Source: Wurfbainia villosa
Lineage: Eukaryota > Streptophyta > Magnoliopsida > Zingiberales > Zingiberaceae
Assembly (NCBI GenBank): GCA_025175895.1
Contig: CM046003.1
Span: forward strand, 32,261,245 to 32,325,244
Length of the DNA: 64,000 nt
Direction: 5' to 3'
The notes beneath the pieces were generated by a model that was not told the origin of the DNA, did not search any database, and saw nothing but the letters and a program-made list of their open reading frames with translations. Made by a program: the position numbers and the translations under genes. How positions within the stretch are numbered: the first letter of the stretch is position 1; every line of letters starts with the position of its first letter. This document shows positions 11,243-20,959 of this stretch, in pieces.

Positions 11243-11423
11243 GGACAATTTACCAAAGGGCGCACCTCAAGTTTGAAATTGTCCAAACACAGTCTCATGG
11301 TTTCATATTTATCAAATGGTGCACCTCATTCCCTTTTTACCTCTCTCGCCAAACGTGAATTTAATGCTCATATATTGTATGCATCCAAGCTACAACTAAA
11401 AATCCCGAACCATCCAAACGTCC
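11243..11423 (+). repeat. Left terminal inverted repeat of the 7-kb MULE
   Basis: It begins GGACAATTTACCAAAGG and ends near CATCCAAACGTC. It is inverted relative to 18124-18307 and related to the termini at 29794 and 53042. MULE inverted repeats usually carry transposase sites and promoters. Confidence 0.88.
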
Positions 11424-11459
11424 CGTCAACTCTCATTCCTTAACTACACATGAACAACA

Positions 11460-12330
11460 TTGAGCGTCTTAATCCCAGGAACACCATCATGGGAATTTAA
11501 ATTCCCAACACCATATTAAAAAACCAGTTGGATATATAATGTGGTGCTGAAAATTCTATTTCCAAGAACACTGTGATCCTGGGATGTAAATTCCCAGCAC
11601 CATGTAAAATTAACCCGCTGGACATAAAAGATGGTGCAAGGAAATTTAATACAAGGAACCCTGTGTTCCTAGGAATTTAAATGGCTAGGATCATGTAAAA
11701 ATAACCTGTCGGACATAAAAGGTGGTGCTGGAAAATAAATTTCCAACACCGAGTAAATCAAACCACCACAGATAAAAGGTGGTGTTGGGAAATCTAATAA
11801 TAGGATTACTATGGTCTTAGGAAATATAATACCAAGATCACCGTGGTTCTGAGAATTTAAATTTTCAGCACCATGCAAAATCAACAACTACAATCATTTA
11901 GCATACAAAGTATACAAAATGGTAATCATAAGAGAATATACATTCCTAAATCAAAAAATTGAAGTGGTTGACCAAGTTTAAGTAATCACAATGGTTCTGG
12001 GGTTTAAATCCCAAGAATACAGTGGTTCTGGAATTTAAATTTTCAGCAACACGTCCAATTTCAAACCGGTTCTGATCTAAAAAGTGGTGCTGGAAATTAT
12101 ATTCCCATGAACACAATGGTCCTGAGATTTAAATTTCCAACACCATATGATATCAAGCTGACCGAGAAAAAAGGTGGTACTGAGAATTATATTTTCAGGA
12201 ATACAGTGGTGTTGGGATTTAAATATCCAGCACCACATACAATTTCAAGCTGACCGAGACAAAACGTGATGCTGGGAATATAATTTCCAGCAACACAGTA
12301 GTCCTGAGATTTAAATTCCCAGCAACATAT
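11460..12330. repeat. Hairpin-rich tandem repeats, left arm of the 7-kb MULE
   Basis: Roughly 90-110-bp degenerate units each contain GGTGCTGG...ATTTAAATTCCCAGCACC, so each arm can fold on itself. The spacer AATTTCAAGCTGACCGAGA recurs. The same vocabulary returns at 17880-18123 and, as 210-bp units, at 50910-52170. Confidence 0.85.
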
Positions 12331-12331
12331 G

Positions 12332-12894
12332 GCACGGGGCCTAATTTTTGATATATGGATGTGGACACCTAATAAAATCTAGATTATCAGAAATTTTGGA
12401 TACGGATACACAGAGGGGCACTTCCCAAACCCAATTGACTTGGATTGGATCGAAGAAGAGGTGAGTAGGGCCATCAATGGATTTTGATCGAAACCCATTG
12501 ATAGACCTAAAGGAGTTCAATTTTTGAAATCTTGACATGGACTGAAAGATCTTACAGCATGAATTGTTGTTATGTCGAGGAAACTTGGTTTTGATCCTCC
12601 TATCTCCCAATTTTGGCCGCATGCCACGTGGCACGGGGCTTGATTTCTGAAATATGACTGTGGATACCTAATAAAATCTTTAATATCAGAAATTTTGGGC
12701 ACGTATACACAGAGGGGCACTTCCCAAACCCAATGGACTTGGATTGGATCAAAGAAGAGGTGAATAGGGTAATCAATGGATTTTGACCGAAACCCATTGA
12801 TGGACCTAAAGGTGTCCAAATTCTGAAATCTTGACGTGGACTGAAAGATCTTATAGCATGAATTATTGATGTGTCAAGGAAACTTAGTTTTGAT
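12332..12894. repeat. Two tandem copies of a 299-bp unit, the second cut by CACTA
   Basis: Copy one is 12332-12630 and copy two starts at 12631 (GCACGGGGC); they agree closely (for example AGAGGGGCACTTCCCAAACC in both). The second copy ends at GAT 12892-12894, where the CACTA element begins. A diverged relative lies in the 23-kb MULE near 50550-50630 (GGTTTTGATCGAAAGCCATT). Confidence 0.85.
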
Positions 12895-12904
12895 CATTCT
12901 ACGT

Positions 12905-13315
12905 ACCATTTTAGAGACCGTTTAGAGACCGAAAATCGGTCTCTAAAATGTATTAGAGACCGTTTTAGAAACCGAAACTTGCAGTCTCTAAATTCATGGT
13001 CTCTAATCTTAGAGACCAATTTTTTTCATTCGGTCTCTAACTTAGAGACCGATTTTTTCGATCGGTCTCTAATTTTAGAGACCGATTTTTCAATCGGTCT
13101 CTAATTTTAGAGACTGAATGGAAAAATCGGTCTCTAAGTTAGAGACCGAATGGAAAAATCGGTCTCTAACTTAGAGACCAATCGAAAAAATCGGTCTCTA
13201 ACTTAGAGACTGATAGGAAAATCGGTCTCTAATTTAGAGACCGATTTTTTCAATTCGGTCTCTAAATGTTGAGAATGAATCGAATTTAGAGACTAAAATA
13301 AATTCGGTCTCTAAT
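12905..13315. repeat. CACTA left subterminal repeats
   Basis: More than a dozen copies of TTAGAGACCGA and its complement TCGGTCTCTAA alternate, giving many small palindromes. These are probably transposase-binding motifs. Confidence 0.85.
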
Positions 13316-13574
13316 CTTATAAACCAAAATTATTACAAATTTAATTCATATGTGATTAATCTGTATATTATAAATCTAATTAATATCACCTACAATATTT
13401 ACTTCTAACATTCAATCAACCATAAATACAGTATAAATATCAAAATAAATTAATTTTATTAATTTTCAAATGTACACAATGACAAAATAAATAGAATGAA
13501 TAATTACAACTACATTATTAATTGTAAAACTTCTTCGACCTCAAAAACATCTTATCCACTCCATTGCTTCATGA

Positions 13575-13776
13575 CCTTATGAAGTTCAACCTCACGAAGG
13601 CGACGTTGTTCATGGACATGGCCAAGACATCGTCGCCGAGGCCTTGGCAGCTTTTGTTGGGGTACGCCGCATGACACTTCTTCACATTGAGCTTGACGGT
13701 GATGAAAAGGTAGTTGGCGATCAAATGCTCTCACTCGACCAAGTAGTTTCTTATTGTTCCTACAATTAATAAGCAC
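13575..13776 (-). pseudogene. Captured SmD2 exon fused to a laccase-like segment
   Basis: Reading from 13776 on the minus strand, the first 59 bases encode VLINCRNNKKLLGRVRAFDR, the conserved Sm-fold segment of spliceosomal SmD2. It is preceded by a splice acceptor (TTTTCTGCAACAG), as at the genuine exon border. At about 13717 the match ends. In a different frame the sequence then reads LFITVKLNVKKC and, further on, SCQGLGDDVLAMSMNNVAF, which resembles the laccase motif LFFTVGL...C..NGT.FAASMNNVSF. The fusion lies inside the CACTA element. SmD2 is a strong call; laccase is tentative. A fragment of this size cannot make either protein. Confidence 0.7.
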
Positions 13777-15020
13777 CTGTTGCAGAAAATATTTGTTAGA
13801 AATTCAAATGCATGCTAAAAAAAAGAGAGCTACGTCAAATGAACCGAGTATTGCCACCTAGTGAAGTGTTCCGTTACTAAAATGATAGACAAGTAGAACT
13901 AATAGGAAACTAATCATTCATTTGACCTCTGTAAACCACGGAAAGAAGCTCGTCTCCTAGAGTTAATGTGTGAGGCTAAAACTGACGGAATTATATTCTC
14001 TCTACCAAAGATTGATAACTGAAAATGATGTAGAAGCATGATGGAGTTAAAAAACAAACAAAAAAAAACTAACTATATCTATGCACATACTTTAGCAACT
14101 TTGCATGTGTCAATACTATATTGTGTGTAAGCTTCAATATACCTGAGTATTATTCTTGACACTCATCATCAGAACAGAGAGGGACCCCGTATTGAATTCT
14201 TCCTATTCTTTCTTAGCTTGAATATAATATAATATATTTAAAACAAGTAACTTCATAAAAAACTGTAGCAATTAAACAAGAGAAAGCTCGATGAGAAACT
14301 CTTTTCAATGAATACTGGACTGAAACATTTGAGGTTGGAAGCTTACATTACTTTCGTCCTCCATTGAGTTCTGCAAAATGAAGCAGGAATAATGTTAGGA
14401 CTTGGAAATGGTAGAGGAAAATTAGCTATTACGTTGCAGCAATATAATACAAATGATGAGCATGGATGATCTTTGAACACTAAAACTTGGTAACAAAGTA
14501 GAAAGCAAAAACAAATCATAAAATTCATAAAAATAAAACGGATGTCACAAAGCAAACTTCTCAAACACTATATATATTTCTAAAAGTGATGGAAGATGAT
14601 TTGTGTAGATTTTTATGAGGCTAAAGAACTCTTAAAGCAATCCCAATTTCCAATGTCCATATTCTTTTATGCAAAACATAAGCAAATGAAATTCCAGGTT
14701 TGACTTTTGCACTAATTTAGCTACCAACATGCCAGCGTTACACCTAATTGGCAAATCATTCAAATAATAGCAAGCAATAGACTAAAAACCATATTAGTCC
14801 TTGTGAATCTAAAAAATACTAAAATGACCATTTTCTAGAGTGAAAGATCAAATGTCGAAGATGCATTAACCTTCCAAATAAATAAGATTAACCATCAATC
14901 ATCATTCAGTTAAGAGTGCGTAGAGCTAAACAACGAAAACTTGCAAAGTAACTCGCTCATATATATGATATGTCAACCATGCAGCTTGACCGAATAACTT
15001 TACTCTGATAGCTAATTCAC
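13777..15020. other. CACTA interior, probably captured intron sequence
   Basis: This is AT-rich sequence without clear coding potential. It contains the captured acceptor next to 13776 and many oligo-A/T tracts. I see no transposase or RNA gene. Confidence 0.4.
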
Positions 15021-15420
15021 GATCCATTTGTCATCCTTGGTTTTATGATTTCTTGCTTCTGCCTCACTGTCCTTGGAGTGAGTTCATGATAGCAAGAGGC
15101 CCCTTCGAAAATCTCATGAAGAACAAATGTTCCAGCGCAACTACAAGATCTCATCAAGGTTCAAGTTAAGATGACACAGGAACAAATAAGAACCAAATAA
15201 ACAAGTCATGCAGCAGAGCTGGAGTAAGATACGCTTACATAGTGAACAAGTTAGATGATCCATTTGTCAGTATTGGTTGTATGATTTCTTGCTCCTACCT
15301 CACTGTCTTCGGAAGGAGCTCAGGATAGCAACGGAGATCATTTTTGAAGTCTTATGAAATCCACTGTTCTGGCACAACTACCAGATCTCACAAAGGATCA
15401 AGTTAGAAACCAACGGTTTA
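15021..15420. repeat. Tandem duplication of about 236 bp in the CACTA interior
   Basis: Copies begin with GATCCATTTGTC at 15021 and 15257. Both continue with TATGATTTCTTGCT...CCTCACTGTC and later AACTAC..GATCTCA. They are diverged, so the duplication is not recent. Confidence 0.7.
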
Positions 15421-15729
15421 GGTTTACAACATCTAATGAGGTGCTTGTGTTCTTCAAACAGGACCTGCAGCAGCACATAAATTTTCCAGCTAGAAATTTG
15501 ATCTTTCTTAGTAGAACAGGAAGAAACAAAATAGGAAGAACACACCAAATACAGCTTAAGTTTTCATCAGAATGGCAAGAACGAGTAGACTCAAAGGTGA
15601 AAATCAAGTTAAAATCCTTGATTCGGCTCCTGAAAAATCAATCTCTTAAAAGAGTAAGAAACAACCCCAGACATGCAAATATTGGCTGAAGAGAACAAGG
15701 AGAAACCTAGATATCGAAGAGGAAGATTA

Positions 15730-16110
15730 CCTTGTTGAGGCCGGCTTAGCACAACTGATTGGGCGAGGAAGGATCGGCTTGATGAGAGGCCAGACAACAA
15801 CGAACGAATGAAAGACCGAGGTCCGACCAGTGTGATCGAGGTCGTGTGAGTGGCCATGACCGCTACGTCGCGCGCCATCGAGGGCTCTCGCTCGCCCTCG
15901 CCGACGGCGAGGCTCGTCGGGGCGCCCTCGCGTGACCAGGGCTCCGACGATCGTGCCCTCGTGTGACAGGCTCGCCCGCGTGAGGGCGCCACGCGCACTC
16001 AGCGGCCGGGGGCTCGAGTGGCCTCCGCGAGTAAGAGCTCGCACTGAGAGCGCAACAGCGAGCTCCACAATCGAGAGGGGAGGCGAGGTGGGATCAGGAA
16101 AAAAATCGAA
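15730..16110 (-). pseudogene. GC-rich exon-like block, possible captured first exon
   Basis: On the minus strand this block begins with a CT-rich leader, runs through GC-rich sequence open in more than one frame (for example 15727-16068), and ends with CAACAAG followed by GTAATCTTCC, a plausible splice donor. Composition differs sharply from the AT-rich surroundings. It lies upstream of the SmD2 fragment on the same strand, so it could be the first exon of a chimeric transcript. I do not recognise the product. Confidence 0.35.
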
Positions 16111-16374
16111 AAAAAATGGGGAGGCGGGATCGGAGAGGGGAGGCGGACATAGAGGGAAAGGAAGCGAGTGGGGAAAAAAGTGGGCGAAAAAAATAGATTA
16201 AAAAAATTAATTTAGAGACCGAATTATGGTTCGGTCTCTGAATTAGAGACCGAACCAATAATTTGGTCTCTAAATATTTTAATTTTAATTTTTTAATTGT
16301 TGAATTAAAAATTATAAAAAAATCGAATCAGAAATTGATTTAAATTCAAATTTTAATTTCGGATCCGGTCCAGG

Positions 16375-16505
16375 TCCGGGTCGGAACCGTCGGGTATGGG
16401 TTGGTAAAATATCGACCCTTGGCCGGTTACGGTCCGGGTTGTGGGACCGCCGGTTTCGGTCCGGGTCCGGGTTCGGGTCCGGGTCCGGGTCTGGTCCGGT
16501 TAATC
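16375..16505. repeat. (GGTCCG)-rich simple repeat
   Basis: GGTCCGGGT words repeat irregularly, with (GGGTCC)n runs at 16460-16495. No function is evident. Confidence 0.7.
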
Positions 16506-16699
16506 GCTGTTAGTTAAATAAATAAAAATTTAAAGAATGAGGTAAATAATTAAAATAAAAAAAAATATAAAATTGAACTTATAAAAACTCTATCGAGGTA
16601 TTTTAAATATATTTTGGACAAAGAAATTATTTTGGATATTTTTCATGTTAACAGGGTGAAGTATCGGGAATTATCGAGACGTATCAAAATAACCAGAAC

Positions 16700-16905
16700 T
16701 TCCAGACCTCAACACACCCTGGGTGTTAGCCGACACGCCCATGTTCCTCAACACACCCCGGGTGTGTTAGCCGACACGCCCATGTTCCTCAACACACCCC
16801 GAGTGTGTTAGCCGACACGGCCACGTCTCATGCCCGACACGCCCATATTGCTCAACACACCCACGTCTATGCCCGACACGCCCATGCCCTCCATTGGCAT
16901 GGGCG
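16700..16905. repeat. Minisatellite of about 40 bp with ACACGCCCATG
   Basis: Units starting CCTCAACACACCC occur at 16707, 16746 and 16787, each followed by GTTAGCCGACACGCCCATG; degraded units continue to 16905. CACACCCGGGTGTG forms a palindrome within the unit. Confidence 0.8.
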
Positions 16906-17399
16906 TGTCAGCCTATTTCTCGTTCTTTTTTTTTTAAATGGCCGGGTCTAGACCGAATAAGAAATTCAGTTTCTAAAAATTCAAAATTTTCCTTCAAATT
17001 TCTTTTGTGTTTGTCGGAATTTGAAAATACAATCTCTCATATAACTACAAAATTAAATAAGCACAAACTTATTTAGTCATAATATATTTAAATATAATTA
17101 AAACCCTTTTACATAATTTGGAATACAAAATTATAATTCTCCATATTATTTTATTAAATATAAAACATTTTTACACTGTACTTTTCTTTCAAAATTAAAT
17201 TAAAATTAAGATAAATTAAAATTAAAATTTTCAACTTTTTTTATTTAATTCAAAAAAATTAAGAATTTAAAATTTATATGAAATTTTTTTTCTCATAGAA
17301 ATTATTCTTTGTGTATTTTTTTATAATACTTTTATTATTTGTATTTTCTATTTTTCTAAAAATAATAATATTATTTTTTATCTATCTCAAATACATCCT

Positions 17400-17850
17400 T
17401 AATTAAATTAGAGACTGATTTCTAATTAGAGACCGACTTTTCAAATCGGTCTCTAATTAGAGACCGATCTAAAAATCGGTCTCTAAATTAGAGACCGATC
17501 TAGAAGTCGGTCTCTAATTAGAGACCGATTTCTAGTCGGTCTCTAAATTAGAGACTGACTTAAAAATCAGTCTCTAAATTAGAGACCAATTTAGAAGTCG
17601 GTCTCTAATTAGATACCGACTTAAAAATCGGTTTCTAATTAGATACCGACTTAGAAATCGGTCTCTAATTAGAGACCGATTTAAAAGTCGGTCTCTAATT
17701 AGAAACCGATTTTTAAGTCGGTGTCTAATTAGAGACCGATGTTTAAGTCAGTCTCTAATTAGAGACCGACTGAAATCGGTGTCTAATTAGAGACCGATTT
17801 TTTAAAATCGGTCTCTAATTAGAGACCGATTTTTATTCGGTCTCAAATTT
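17400..17850. repeat. CACTA right subterminal repeats
   Basis: Near-continuous alternation of TTAGAGACCGA(N)TCGGTCTCTAA forms strings of short palindromes ending next to the CACTA terminus at 17867. It matches the left array at 12905-13315. Confidence 0.88.
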
Positions 17851-17879
17851 TAGTTTTTCTTGTAGTGGATAATTATCCA

Positions 17880-18123
17880 TGTCACTTGATATTGTACGTG
17901 GTGCTGAGATTTAAATTCCCAGCACCACATACAATTTCAAGCTGTCCGAGATAAAAGGTGATGCTGGAAATTATATTACCAGGAACATAGTGGTACCGAG
18001 ATTTAAATTTTCAACACCACGTATAATATCAAGTTGACCGAAAAAAGATGGTGCTGAGAATTATATTACCAGGAATATAGTTATGCCGGGATTTAAATTT
18101 CTAGCACCACGTATAATATTAAG
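17880..18123. repeat. Hairpin-rich repeats, right arm of the 7-kb MULE
   Basis: Two to three units of GGTGCTGAGATTTAAATTCCCAGCACCA separated by AATTTCAAGCTGTCCGAGA-like spacers, as in 11460-12330. Confidence 0.85.
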
Positions 18124-18307
18124 TGACGTTTGGTTGACTCAGGATTTTTGGTTGTAGCTCGGATGCATGCAAAATCTCAGTATTAATTGCATGTTTGTTT
18201 GACGGAAGGGGTAAAAAGGGAATACAGTGCGTGTTTTGATAAATATGAAATCATGAGACTGTGTTTAGACAATTCCAAACTTGAGGTGCGCCCTTTGGTA
18301 ATTGCCG
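18124..18307 (-). repeat. Right terminal inverted repeat of the 7-kb MULE
   Basis: The inverted partner of 11243-11423, ending TAATTGCCG immediately before the duplication TATTTCAAT. The terminus CGGCAATTACC is almost the same as that of the 23-kb MULE (CGGCAATTTACC). Confidence 0.88.
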
Positions 18308-18316
18308 TATTTCAAT

Positions 18317-19020
18317 TAATTCATCAACGATCACATCAATCACTTTCTCCGAACTAATTGAGCTTCACCTTCACGATTACAATTCAGCGGTAGAGTGTTC
18401 AATTCGACTATCAAATATTTACAATTCGATCCCTAATCATGATGTATCTGTAAAATAATTTTTCAAATGGGATGACAAATTAAAAATATTGTAGCTGCTG
18501 AAGTTGTCCATGTGAGTATTTTTTGTTATACTCTGATGATCAATGAAAATTTTTTGTGAAGTCAGTTATTCTTAGAATTAATCGGATCTAATGTTTGGAT
18601 ATTCAGTGCTAGTTAAAAAAAACTAGTTGAGCCTCAAATTAGCAGCCCAAGAACAATGAATTCATCAATAAGATTAACACTAGTAAATATGGCATCAATG
18701 AACCGTCAATAGTAAAAATCTATTAGGGCAAAAATCCAATCTAACATGCCATGTATCTATAGCAAACTCAAGATGTTGACTTGTCATCAACATTTTCATC
18801 ATAGAATATCAAATAATTATTGGGAATATAATGATTTTGTGATATTCGAAGTCCAACTTTTACATCATGTGTTTGCGCGATATAAAATTTGATTTAAATT
18901 CATTGGCCTCCGTTGAGGCATTTCACGAAACTTATGACATTTATTTCAAACATCATTCTAATTTTGTAATCAAACTTAAAAAAACTCATCATATCATTTG
19001 TGGTGTGAAAAAAAAAGGGA
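18317..19020. other. No gene or element identified
   Basis: AT-rich DNA between the MULE duplication and the Sirevirus duplication. I see no coherent ORF or repeat structure. Confidence 0.4.
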
Positions 19021-19025
19021 CTTAG

Positions 19026-20063
19026 TGTTGGATCGATGCGGTTCGCTAGAGGGGGGGGGGGTGAATAGCGAAGAAAAAAACTTTTTCTCATTTCTTTCGT
19101 TAAAACTCGAGAGAAAATTAATTGCAGCGGAAATGTAAAGTAAATAGAGACAAATAGGTTTTACTTGGTTCGTAGCCTTCGGCTACTACTCCAAGGCCCT
19201 AATGGTCCTTGACCACGCACGGAGGGCAAATACTAAACGAACTCCTTCTCGATGGAGATAGGAGTTAAACGATTACAAAAACTCAAGAAAGACTCAAGGT
19301 AGAGGGACACTCCCCCTCTCCTTGATATGATTTAAAGCTCGAAATAAAAACAACTTATACAAATTTAAAGATTATACCGACGACTTCAAAGATTGGAGGT
19401 TGAAGCTCTAGTCGTCGTCTCGGCAGCGCTTCGTCGTAGGGATGTCGGAGAGTCGGAGCGTATCGGAAGCACTTGGAAGCTTTTGAATTGATGAAAAACC
19501 CTAGGTTTGACCCTCCTTTTATAGCCTTTAAGCCCCTCATCGAATGAGTCTTTAGCCAATCACAAATGGGCACAAAACCCCTTGAAAAATGGTGATAACT
19601 CTTGACTACTCGAGGCTGATCCTTTGACCAAAGCGATCACCGATGGCTCGATCACTGACCGATCGATCGATCGCCGATGCCGAGTAGCTCAACAAAATAT
19701 AATTTCGACGGCCGACCATCCGATCTCGACCTAGACCACCTATGAGATGTCTTGGGTCGGATCTACGCTAAGTCTTTCCCGTAAAGAGGATACGACCTTA
19801 CTTACGCCGCACACGAGCTTACCTCAGTACTTACGTGTTGCTTTTGCTTCCGGCCTTCCACTCAATTCCTTCGGCTCCCTCCGAAGTCTCTTGAGTGTCG
19901 CCCGACCACCGCGGCTTCCTCCGGGTGTCGCTAGCCTTCAGCTCTAGCGTTGAGACTTTTCTGCACACTTGATTTAGCTCATGAGATAACAATATATGCT
20001 TAACTTTGTATCGTTTGCTATAATCAAAACTTAGGTTCGACTTAGGTGCCTACTGCACCAACA
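19026..20063 (-). repeat. 3' LTR of the Sirevirus-like element
   Basis: 1038 bp, TG...CA ends. It is nearly identical to 26510-27591 apart from about ten scattered differences, a G-run of 11 versus 8, and an unrelated-looking block (19601-19684 here, 84 bp; 27081-27204 in the other LTR, 124 bp). Confidence 0.95.
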
Positions 20064-20959
20064 ATCTCCCCATTTTTGATTTATGGCAAACCCACTTACA
20101 AAGTTAAGTAAATAGCAAGCATGAAGAGTAATAATGTGCATGAGAAACAAAAAATATGAAGATTAAGTTGGAGTAGTAAGGATTTTCTTCAAGTACTCCC
20201 CCTTGAGGAATCCTCCCCCTTGACCGAGGGTGAGTCTTGAAGAAAGACCTTAATCCTCCCCCTTGAGGGTTGCTTTAAGCAATTACTTAAAGTTGGCTTT
20301 AGTAAAACGTTTTAGTTAAGACCTTTCTCCCCCTTAAGTAAAACATTAACGACATAAAGTTTAAAAAAAATAAGTTTAAGTAAAACGTAGACGACACAAA
20401 TAAGTTTAAGAATTCTTTGGCCTTTTGGTAAAAGTTAACTAAGTTTTAACTTTTGGTTTAAATATGAAGTAAGAGTTAAGTTATCAAAAAATTTTTACCC
20501 CTTAACTTTGGCCTTTTTCTCCCCCTTTTGCCATATATCGAAAAGAGTAAGGGGTGTGTGGAAAACAAAATAAGTGTTAAATTTAAAGTCCAAGCATGTT
20601 CCCCATTTTATATAAAAAAAATAATATACTGAAAATAAGCTCATCTATAAAATGTTCGACTCATATTTGGCTTGATTGATATGTAAGATCAACCAGTCCT
20701 GGTCAGAGTCGGTTAGTATGTATGATTATACTCCGTGGTTCATAGCGATGCACTAGCTCTACATCTGGAACCAGGAGTAAGGTCCTAACATCTCACGCCC
20801 ATCTACGTGGCTAAGTACACAAACACATTAGTCCTATGTGTTGTGAGATGTACTGGCTCCTTAAATCTATAGGTGCATGATATCTAAGGTATGTCCTATG
20901 CTAGTTCCATAAAAATGAAATTAAAGAAATAGTAGTAAGAACATATAATTTGCATGTAC
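20064..20959 (-). other. Untranslated tail with multiple polypurine tracts
   Basis: On the minus strand the last tract, AAAAATGGGGAGAT, abuts the 3' LTR. Several further AAGGGGGAG tracts occur at about 20198, 20214, 20254, 20330 and 20520. Repeated polypurine tracts upstream of the 3' LTR are characteristic of Sireviruses. No ORF is present in this ~0.9-kb tail. Confidence 0.8.

Larger units (their letters stand above)
12895..17867. mobile_element. CACTA (En/Spm-type) element with captured gene pieces
   Basis: The right end is a classical CACTA terminus read inverted (TTTTTCTTGTAGTG, ending 17867). A 3-bp duplication GAT is present at 12892-12894 and 17868-17870. The left end (CATTCTACGTACC) is degenerate, which lowers confidence in the exact start. 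Both ends carry many copies of GGTCTCTAATTAGAGACC-type words, as expected for CACTA subterminal regions. No transposase ORF is seen. The interior (13.3-17.4 kb) holds captured exons on the minus strand, so it looks like a gene-capturing, non-autonomous copy. Confidence 0.75.
11243..18307. mobile_element. Non-autonomous Mutator-like element with nested CACTA
   Basis: This MULE spans 7065 bp (about 2.1 kb without the nested CACTA). Inverted ends of about 180 bp (11243-11423 and 18124-18307) match over most of their length, for example ACCAAAGGGCGCACCTCAAG on the left, present inverted on the right. The 9-bp duplication TATTTCAAT at 11234-11242 and 18308-18316 is exact. The ends, and the GGTGCTGGGA/TTTAAAT hairpin repeats inside them, are of the same family as the 23-kb MULE at 29794-53042. 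No transposase is present, so it would need one supplied in trans. Confidence 0.9.

Noticed and set aside
12905..17850. Palindromic GGTCTCTAATTAGAGACC strings as possible regulatory sites of a host gene
   Set aside because: They cluster at both ends of the CACTA element and are better explained as its subterminal repeats.
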